A stretch of 64,000 nucleotides of DNA from Lolium rigidum (lineage: Eukaryota > Streptophyta > Magnoliopsida > Poales > Poaceae), in assembly GCF_022539505.1 (NCBI RefSeq), contig NC_061510.1:399510249-399574248 (forward strand). The letters run 5' to 3'. Positions within the stretch are counted from its first letter, which is position 1. Every line of letters begins with the position of its first letter. Under the pieces are notes generated by a model. The model searched no databases and was not told the DNA's origin. It was given only the letters and a program-made list of their open reading frames with translations. Below are positions 56,151 to 64,000 of this stretch, piece after piece. The position numbers and the translations under genes are program-made.

Positions 56151-56983
56151 GAAGACTCAAGTTTTGAAGAATTGCGGTAATTCGGGACACCCGAACTGCA
56201 TCGTCAGGAACCTTGTTCGTATATTACAACGAACCTCGGGGCTCACAGTCCCTTAAAGATTCGACTGAAGGAAACAAAGAAGCTGACATTCACGAGAGGC
56301 GTTGCCTGAATGGAAACCCGCCGTACTGGTCGGATGCAGATTAATCAAGCTAGAGCACACTTTGGAAAGAAATCAGCAAAAAACGGGATATCTAGACTGC
56401 CGGCGAAGCTAAGGGAAAAAGAAGTTCGGCTGGAAGCTACGCGCATGCATCCGCGAGACGCGCTGGCGAGACCCCAATACGACTCGCTCAAATACAGCTT
56501 CACGATTTCTTCATGATGGAGATAGCAGGTTGATAAGGATGCATCGATCCTGCATATACAGCATAGTCTCACGGTCAACCAAATCTTTCGGCTGCTTGGT
56601 CGGTGTATCTTCGTTGACCTCCAGGATCATCAGACACGCGACGGTTCGCGAACCTTGGCAGCGCAGCGACACAATGGAATACTCGATAGCGACTTGGCGA
56701 CCGCAATGCAGCTGAATAAAATCCGACCCGATCGCCGACCAAGTGCCGCTCATCGTCCGACGCAAAGATTATCAGATGGAAAATCTTCGACTACTCTGCT
56801 CGGACGACCGCGCCCGCCATCGCGCACTCTTCTTGCTCGGGGGCTCGCCGGCCGCGGACCCGACATTACGAACCCGATATATTCGGATGCTCACCCGCCG
56901 CGGATCGGCCATGTCAACCGCGTCCTTTTCATCGGCTGAGTCAGCCAGGTGCCGCGTGGATTATCTTCGAACTATTGCGGTTA

Positions 56984-57177
56984 CTCCCATCGGGAGCGCC
57001 GGTTCGCTAGAACCCAAGAAGACGTGCAGACTATTACTCCCATCGGGAGCGCCGGTTCGCTGGAACCCGAGAAGACGTGAAGACTATTACTCCCATCGGG
57101 AGCGCCGGTTCGCTGGAACCCGAGAAAAGATGAAGACTATTACTCCCATCGGGAGCGCCGGTTCGCCGGTCCCTTGA
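56984..57177 (+). repeat. 53-bp tandem array on CTCCCATCGGGAG, second cluster
   Basis: Four units of TACTCCCATCGGGAGCGCCG plus 33 bases (GTTCGCTGGAACCCGAGAAG..). It is separated from the first cluster by about 0.8 kb, and a single stray copy lies near 57841. Confidence 0.88.
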
Positions 57178-57325
57178 AGATTCGACTGTTCTCACGGTCC
57201 CTTGAAGATTCGACTGGGCTAACGGTCCCTTGAAGATTTGACTGTGCTCACAGTCCCTTGAAGATTCGACTGTGCTCACAGTCCCTTGAAGATTCGACTG
57301 GACTCACGGTCCCCTAAAGATTATT
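57165..57325 (+). repeat. 28-bp tandem array (about 6 units)
   Basis: Unit CTCACAGTCCCTTGAAGATT-CGACTGTG, with small changes. A lone copy lies near 56240. Array 2 runs into it without a gap. Confidence 0.9.
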
Positions 57326-57337
57326 TCGGAGACCTTG

Positions 57338-57470
57338 CTCTTTTCCTTTGCTATAGATGCCTCGAAGAGTGCCGCAAATAGCAAGGATCATGAAGCAACG
57401 AGGACCTTGCCCTTTTTCTTTGCTATAGATGCCTCAAAGAGTGCCGCAGATAGCAAGGATCATGAAACAC
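57338..57470 (+). repeat. Tandem duplication of about 70 bp
   Basis: Two copies of CCTTGC..TTTTC.TTTGCTATAGATGCCTC.AAGAGTGCCGCA.ATAGCAAGGATCATGAA. They are nearly identical. Confidence 0.85.
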
Positions 57471-57879
57471 ATACGAAAATGACCCACGGTCAAAACATAC
57501 ATCGGTTGAAAGCAAAGGTGCGCATACAACAGGTTTAGCAAAACCTGCAACACGAGCTGATCACTCATAATAATTTGCTGACCAACCAGTATACATGCAT
57601 ATAACGGGCAACTAAGATTTGCTCCTTCAAAATTTGCCAACGGCATTGACACGGTAAAAGTACATATACATGTACCTACCAAAAACTTACAAACAATGGC
57701 ATCAACGATGCTCAAGGTGCGTTTTTCCCCTTGAAATAAACAACAATGTGTCAACGGCACTTGAAGAAAACTGTAAACATCGGGTTGCTCGACTTGAGTC
57801 TATTCATGGCTGCAAGCATCAGTGCCCAAACTCGGGGGATACTTCCATCGGGAGCGCTGGATGCGTACCCGATAAAATC

Positions 57880-58085
57880 ATCGGCTCCTTAGGGCCATCA
57901 TCTAAATCATCGGCTCCTCAGGGCCATCATCCAAATCGTCGGCTCCTCTGGGCCATCATCTAAATCATCGGCTCCTTAGGGCCATCATCTAAATCATCGG
58001 CTCCTCTGGGCCATCATCCCAATCATCGTCTCCTCAGGGCCATCATCTCAATAATCGGCTCCTCTGGGATATCATCTGAATCATC
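57880..58085 (+). repeat. 29-bp tandem array (about 7 units)
   Basis: Unit AAATCATCGGCTCCTCAGGG-CCATCATCT with single-base changes; later units decay. It contains the ATCGGC core also frequent in E1/E2. No spacers, so not a CRISPR array. Confidence 0.9.
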
Positions 58086-58223
58086 AACTCCTCTATCAGT
58101 GAAATCATCAAAGTTATCAGCATCATGTTCTCGGAACGCGAGGACATGTACGGTATTTGACTTAGCATTTTTTAACACCCTATACATAACTATTTCATAT
58201 TTATCTACAGGCTCGGGGGCTAC

Positions 58224-59815
58224 TGATGCGTGTAGTTGACACGTCCGTTGGGAACCCCAAGAGGAAGGTGTGATGCGCACAGTGGCAAGTTTCCCTCAGT
58301 AAGAAACCAACGTTTAATCGAACCAGTAGGAGTCAAGAAGCACGTTGAAGGTTGATGGCGGCGGGATGTAGTGCGGCGCAACACCAGAGATTCCGGCGCC
58401 AACGTGGAACCCGCACAACACAACCAAAGTACTTTGCCCCAACGAAACAGTGAGGTTGTCAATCTCACCGGCTTGCTGTAACAAAGGGTTAACCGTATTG
58501 TGTGGAAGATGATTGTTTGCAGAGAAAACAGTAAAACAAGTATTGAAGCAGATTTGTATTTCAGTATTAAAAGAATGGACCGGGGTCCACAGTTCACTAG
58601 AGGTGTCTCTCCCATAAGATAAAAGCATGTTGGGTGAACAAATTACAGTCGGGCAATTGACAAATAGAGAGGGCATAACAATGCACATACATGGCATGAT
58701 AAGTATAGTGAGATTTAATTGGGCATTACGACAAAGTACATAGACCGCCATCCAACCGCATCTATGCCTAAAAAGTCCACCTTCAGAGTTATCGTCCGAA
58801 CCCCTTCCAGTATTAAGTTGCAAAGCAACAGACAATTGCATTAAGTATGGTGCGTAATGTAATCAACAACTACATCCTCGGACATAGCGCCAATGTTTTA
58901 TCCCTAGTGGCAACAAGCACAACACAACCTTAGAACTTTCTCGTCACTATCCCGGTGTCAATGCAGGCATGAACCCACTATCGAGCATAAATACTCCCTC
59001 TTGGAGTTAAAAGCAAAAACTTGGCCAGAGCCTCTACTAGTAACGGAGAGCATGCAAGATCATAAACAACACATATGTAATAACTTGATAATTAACATAA
59101 CATGGTATTCTCTATCCATCGGATCCCGACAAACACAACATAGAGTATTACGGATAGATGATCTTGATCATGTTAGGCAGCTCACAAGATCCAACAATGA
59201 AGCACAATGAGGAGAAGACAACCATCTAGCTACTGCTATGGACCCATAGTCCAGGGGTGAACTACTCACTCATCACTCCGGAGGCGACCATGGCGGTGTA
59301 GAGTCCTCCGGGAGATGAATCCCCTCTCCGGCAGGGTGCCGGAGGAGATCTCCGTAATCCCCCGAGATGGGATCGGCGGCGGCGGCGTCTCGCAAGGTTT
59401 TCCGTATCGTGGTTTTTCGCATCAAGGGTTTCGCGACGGAGGCTTTAAGTAGGCGGAAGGGCGAGTCGGGGCCCGACGAGGGGCCCACACCACGGGCGGC
59501 GCGGGCCCCCTTGGCCGCGCCGCCATGTGGTTTGGCCACCTCGTGGCCCCACTTCGTATGCTCTTCGGTCTTCCGGAAGGTTCGTGGCGAAATAGGCCCC
59601 CGGGTCTTCGTTTCGTCCAATTCCGAGAATATTTCGTTACTAGGATTTCTGAAACCAAAAACAACGAAAACAGGAACTGGCACTTCAAGCATCTTGTTAA
59701 TAGGTTAGTTCCGGAAAATGCACGAATATGACATAAAGTGTGCATAAAACATGTAGGTATCATCAATAATATGGCATAGAACATAAGAAATTATCGATAC
59801 GTCGGAGACGTATCA
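58224..59815 (-). mobile_element. Athila-like 3' LTR
   Basis: On the - strand it runs TGATACGTCTCCGACGTATC to ACACGCATCA. The terminal palindrome GATACGTC-TCC-GACGTATC is perfect. Frames at 59273-59784 and 58220-58841 are chance frames of the LTR. Confidence 0.9.
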
Positions 59816-62392
59816 AGCATCCCCAAGCTTAGTTCTGCTCGTCCCGAGCAGGTAAAACGATAACAAAGATAATTTCGAAGTGATATGCCATCATAACCTT
59901 GATCATACTATTTGTAAACATATGTAGTGGATGCAGCGATCAAAACAATGGTAATGACATGAGTAAAACAAGTGAATCATAAAGCAAAGACTTTTCATGA
60001 ATAGTACTTCAAGACAAGTATTAATAAGTCTTGCATAAGAGTTAACTCATAAAGCAATAAATCAAAGTAAAGGTATTGAAGCAACACAAAGGAAGATTAA
60101 GTTTCAGCGGTTGCTTTCAACTTGTAACATGTATATCTCATGGATAATAGTCAACATAGAGTAGTATAACAAGTACAATATGCAAGTATGTAGGAATCAA
60201 TGCACAGTTCACACAAGTGTTTGCTTCTTGAGGTGGAGAGAGATAGGTGAACTGACTCAACATAAAAGTAAAGAATGGTCCTTCAAAGAGGAAAGCATCG
60301 ATTGCTATATTTGTGCTAGAGCTTTTATTTTGAAAACATGAAACAATTTTGTCAACGGTAGTAATAAAGCATATGAGTTATGTACATTATATCTTACAAG
60401 TTGCAAGCCTCATGCATAGTATACTAATAGTGCCCGCACCTTGTCCTAATTAGCTTGGACTACCGGATCTTTGCAATGCACATGTTTTAACCAAGTGTCA
60501 CAATGGGGTACCTCCATGCCGCCTGTACAAAGGTCTAAGGAGAAAGCTCGCATTTTGGATTTCTCGCTTTTGATTATTCTCAACTTAGACATCCATACCG
60601 GGACAACATGGACAACAGATAATGGACTCCTCTTTAATTCATAAGCATGTGGCAACAATTATTATTCTCATATGAGATTGAGGATATGTGTCCAAAACTG
60701 AAAACTTCCACCATGAATCATGGCTTTAGTTAGCGGCCCAAAGTTCTTCTCTAACAATATGCATGCTCCAACCATAAAGGTGGTAGATCTCTCTTACTTC
60801 GGACAAGACGGACATGCATAGCAACTCACATGATATTCAACAAAGAATAGTTGATGGCGTCCCTGAACCATGGTTATCGCACAACAAGCAACTTAATAAG
60901 AGATAAAGTGCATAAGTACATATTCAATACCACAATAGTTTTTAAGCTATTTGTCCCATGAGCTATATATTGCAAAGGTGAATGATGGAATTTTAAAGGT
61001 AGCACTCAAGCAATTTACTTTGGAATGGCGGATAAATACCATGTAGTAGGTAGGTATTGTGGACACAAATGACATAGTGGTTGGCTCAAGGATTTTGGAT
61101 GCATGAGAAGTATTCCCTCTCGATACAAGGTTTAGGCTAGCAAGGTTATTTGAAACAAACACAAGGATGAACGGTACAGCAAAACTCACATAAAAGACAT
61201 ATGGTAAACATTATAAGACTCCATACCGTCTTCCTTGTTGTTCAAAACTCAATACTAGATATTATCTAGACTCTAGAGAAACCAAATATGCAAACCAAAT
61301 TAGCAAGCTCTAAGTATTTCTTCATTAATGGGTGCAAAGTATATGATGCAAGAGCTTAAACATGAGCACAACAATTGCCAAGTATCAAATTATCCAAGAC
61401 ATTTTAGAGTTACTACATGTAGCATTTTCCAATTCCAACCATATAACAATTTAACGAAGAAGAAACTTCGCCATGAATACTATGAGTTGAGCCTAAGGAC
61501 ATATTTGTCCATATGCTACAGCGGAGCGTGTCTCTCTCCCATAAAGTGAATGCTAGGATCCATTTTATTCAAACAAAACAAAAAAGCAAAAACAAACCGA
61601 CGCTCCAAGCAAAGTACATAAGATGTGACGGAATAAAAATATAGTTTCAGGGGAGGAACCTGATAATGTTGTCGATGAAGAAGGGGATGCCTTGGGCATC
61701 CCCAAGCTTAGACGCTTGAGTCTTCTTATAATATGCAGGGGTGAACCACCGGGGCATCCCCAAGCTTAGAGCTTTCACTCTCCTTAATCATATTGCATCA
61801 TACTCCTCTCTTGATCCTTGAAAACTTCCTCCACACCAAACTCGAAACAACTCATTAGAGGGTTAGTGCATAATAAAAATTCACATGTTCAGAGGTGACA
61901 CAATCATTCTTAACACTTCGGGACATTGCATAAAGCTACTGGACATTAATGGATCAAAGAAATTCATCCAACATAGCAAAAGAGGCAATGCGAAATAAAA
62001 GGCAGAATCTGTCAAAACAGAACAGTCCGTAAAGATGGATTTTATTAGGCCACCAGACTTGCTCAAATGAAAATGCTCAAATTGAATGAAAGTTGCGTAC
62101 ATATCTGAGGATCATGCTCGTAAATTGGCTTAATTTTCTGAGCTACCTACAGGGAGATAGACCCAGATTCGTGACAGCAAAGAAATCTGGAACTGTGCAG
62201 TAATCCAAATCTAGTACTTACTTTACTATCAAAGACTTTACTTAGCACAACAAAACATAAAACTAAGATAAGGACAGGTTGCTACAGTAGTAAACAACTT
62301 CCAAGACACAAATATAAAACAAAGTACTGTAGCAAAATAAACACATGGGTTATCTCCCAAGAAGTTCTTTCTTTATAGCCGTTAAGATGGGT
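59816..62392 (-). other. Non-coding interior of the Athila-like element
   Basis: About 2.6 kb with no supported gene. It holds three copies of the polypurine-like motif CTAAGCTTGGGGATGC (- strand) at 59817-59832, 61696-61711 and 61754-61769; only the first abuts the LTR. Confidence 0.7.
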
Positions 62393-63166
62393 TCAGCAGT
62401 TTTTATGATGCACTCGCAAGAAATAGTATTCGAAGCAAAAGAGAGCATCAAGAGGCAAATTCAAAACACATTTAAGTCTAACATGCTTCCTATGCATAGA
62501 AATCTTGTAAATAAACAAGTTCATGAAGAGCAAAGTGACAAGCATAGGAAGATAAAACAAGTGTAGCTTCAAAATTTTCAGCACATAGAGAGGCATTTTA
62601 GTAACATGAAAATTTCTACAACCATATTTTCCTCTCTCATAATAACTTTCAGTAGCAACATGAGCAAACTCAACAATATAAGTATCACATAAAACATTCT
62701 TGTCATGAGCCACATGCATAAACTTATTACTCTCCACATAAGCATAATCAATTTTATTAGTTGTAGTGGGAGCAAATTCAATTAGATAGCTATCATTATT
62801 ATTCTCATCACCATAATCATCATATGTAGGAGGTATATTGTAATCATAATTAATTTTCTCCTCAATAGTAGGTGGACTGAAAATATCATATTCATCATTG
62901 CAAACATCATATATAGGAGGTAAAGTATCATCAAAGTAAAATTTCTCCTCCATGCTTGGGGGATTAAAAATATCACAACTAGCTTCCCCAAGCTTAAATT
63001 CTTCCATAGCATTAGCAACAATGGTGTTCAAAGCATTTATACAAATAACATTACCATTAGCATGCATATAAAGTTCCATAGGTTTTTTAATTTTCTCTTC
63101 AAACACCTCATGTCCTAACTCAAGATAAATACTATAAAGATCTCTAATTTTTTTGTTGTTTTCCAT
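62393..63166 (-). CDS. Athila-like accessory protein, 257 aa, intact
   Basis: ATG 63166-63164 (MENNKKIRDLYSIYLELGHE) is the first ATG of the interior, about 190 bases below the PBS. Residues 1-60 look helical and charged. Residues 70-150 hold repeats PPSMEEKFYFDDTLPPIYD and PPTIEEKINYDYNIPPTYDD with Asp/Glu/Tyr-rich spacers. Then come KIDYAYVESNKFMHV and TYIVEFAHVATESYYERGKYG. The last 60 residues are hydrophobic with a possible membrane segment (LYVLKILKLHLFYLPMLVTLLFMNLF, residues about 193-218). It is the only gene of this element. The same protein, frameshifted, is at 25564-26200. No known catalytic motif; I do not recognise the family. Persistence of the frame in a young, otherwise gene-free element suggests recent use. 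Confidence 0.7.
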   Translation of the reverse strand: MENNKKIRDLYSIYLELGHEVFEEKIKKPMELYMHANGNVICINALNTIVANAMEEFKLGEASCDIFNPPSMEEKFYFDDTLPPIYDVCNDEYDIFSPPTIEEKINYDYNIPPTYDDYGDENNNDSYLIEFAPTTTNKIDYAYVESNKFMHVAHDKNVLCDTYIVEFAHVATESYYERGKYGCRNFHVTKMPLYVLKILKLHLFYLPMLVTLLFMNLFIYKISMHRKHVRLKCVLNLPLDALFCFEYYFLRVHHKNC

Positions 63167-63356
63167 TAAGCCTAACTAGTGAAAATAAAAACAAGTACAT
63201 GACTAGACATGATAACAAAATAAATTAAATGCAAGTAACTAATTTTTTTGTGTTTTTGATAAGTGCAGCAAACAAAGTAGTAAATAAAATAAAGCAAGAC
63301 AAAAACAAAGTAAAGAGATTGGATTGTGGAGACTCCCCTTGCAGCGTGTCTTGATC

Positions 63357-63374
63357 TCCCCGGCAACGGGGCCA
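63357..63374 (-). other. Primer binding site, tRNA-Asp type
   Basis: The + strand reads TCCCCGGCAACGGGGCCA, one mismatch from the plant tRNA-Asp 3' end, ten bases from the LTR. Confidence 0.85.
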
Positions 63375-63384
63375 GAAATTTGCT

Positions 63385-64000
63385 TGATGCGTGTAGTTGA
63401 CACGTCCGTTGGAAACCCCAAGAGGAAGGTGTGATGCGCACAGCGGCAAGTTTCCCTCAGTAAGAAACCAAGGTTTAATCGAACCAGTAGGAGTCAAGAA
63501 GCACGTTGAAGGTTGATGGCGGCGGGATGTAGTGCGGCGCAACACCGGAGATTTCGGCGCCAACGTGGAACCCGCACAACACAACCAAAGTACTTTGCCC
63601 CAACGAAACAGTGAGGTTGTCAATCTCACCGGCTTGCTGTAACAAAGGGTTAACCGTATTGTGTGGAAGATGATTGTTTGCAGAGAAAACAAGTAAAACA
63701 AGTATTGCAAGCAGATTTGTATTTCAGTATTAAAAGAATGGACCGAGGTCCACAGTTCACTAGAGGTATCTCTCCCATAAGATAAAAGCATGTTGGGTGA
63801 ACAAATTACAGTCGGGCAATTGACAAATAGAGAGGGCATAACAATGCACATACATGGCATGATAAGTATAGTGAGATTTAATTGGGCATTACGACAAAGT
63901 ACATAGACCGCCATCCAACCGCATCTATGCCTAAAAAGTCCACCTTCAGAGTTATCGTCCGAACCCCTTCCAGTATTAAGTTGCAAAGCAACGGACAATT
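63385..64000 (-). mobile_element. Athila-like 5' LTR (partial)
   Basis: It is the same as 58224-58836 apart from about ten small differences. Three of these replace CAG by CGG or CAAG. It continues beyond the window. Confidence 0.9.

Larger units (their letters stand above)
54716..58223 (+). mobile_element. Interior of a non-autonomous Gypsy derivative packed with tandem arrays
   Basis: No gag or pol is recognisable. At least five different tandem arrays (listed separately) fill 55630-58080. A 190-base block (55437-55626) is repeated at about 56785-56960. The interior ends in GGCTCGGGGGCTAC (58210-58223), the usual polypurine end of such elements. The Athila-like LTR starts at the next base instead of this element's own 3' LTR, so insertion occurred exactly at, or deletion reached, the interior/LTR junction. 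Confidence 0.72.
58224..64000 (-). mobile_element. Non-autonomous Athila-like element, 5' LTR running off the window
   Basis: LTR 58224-59815 (1592 bp) and a second, partial LTR 63385-64000 flank a 3.57-kb interior with one gene. The LTR parts that can be compared (about 613 bases) differ at about 8 substitutions plus 2 single-base indels, so the copy is recent. The interior is homologous to 24952-26373. No gag-pol. GCTAC at 58219-58223 is the presumed target site. Confidence 0.88.

Noticed and set aside
57880..58085. Regular short repeats resembling a CRISPR array
   Set aside because: Head-to-tail 29-base units without spacers in a plant genome; a minisatellite.

Overview
The window is intergenic DNA of a large-genome cool-season grass (Pooideae; Triticeae or a close tribe). 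The evidence is a BARE-1/Angela/WIS-type Copia element, Athila-like LTRs opening with the palindrome GATACGTC-TCC-GACGTATC, a CACTA terminus with AAACCGGGACTAAAGG-type subterminal repeats, a chromovirus and Tat-type Gypsy elements. I see no free-standing host gene, tRNA, rRNA or CRISPR array. All recognisable coding sequence belongs to, or rides inside, LTR retrotransposons.

Layout. 1-519: end of an Athila-like LTR that inserted into the 5' LTR of a Tekay/Del-like chromovirus (520-14299, + strand; the 3' LTR is 4.96 kb). 14300-14926: unclassified repeat with GGATAATCCGGCC palindromes. 14927-24951: left-truncated Tat-type Gypsy on the - strand (gag, protease, RT, two RNase H domains, integrase) with a four-exon coiled-coil gene on the opposite strand. 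24952-27691: half of a non-autonomous Athila-like element (- strand) into which the Tat element inserted. 27692-30524: degenerate unassigned DNA with a MITE fragment, old duplications and a microsatellite. 30525-37554: complete 7.03-kb Gypsy element E1 with GACCC target-site duplication, gag on -, acidic gene on +. 37555-38107: unassigned. 38108-38404: CACTA end. 38405-54216: larger relative E2 (- strand), with gag/protease remnants on - and two + strand passenger genes: an acidic protein and a six-exon plant-mobile-domain (PMD) gene. The PMD gene is split by a complete Copia element (41375-50167, TSD AGAAC). 54217-58223: small-LTR Gypsy derivative (+) filled with tandem arrays, inserted in E2 gag. 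58224-64000: young non-autonomous Athila-like element (-), continuing past the window.

How the parts relate. The insertion order can be read from the nesting: CACTA, then E2, then Copia and the tandem-repeat element, then the distal Athila-like copy. E1, E2 and the Tat element share one plan: sense gag (with or without pol) from the 5' LTR, and antisense passenger genes running inward from the 3' LTR. The most interesting biology is this passenger cargo: an acidic protein with an NLS-like patch, a PMD plus coiled-coil protein, and a separate coiled-coil protein.

Caution on breaks. Many apparent frameshifts in E1 and the Copia element are one stereotyped change at CAG/CTG trinucleotides (CAG to CGAG, CTG to CTCG). 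This looks like a consensus error at CHG-methylated sites, or an unusual mutational signature, rather than ordinary decay. By contrast, breaks in the chromovirus and Tat elements look like ordinary decay. All identities and counts are by eye.
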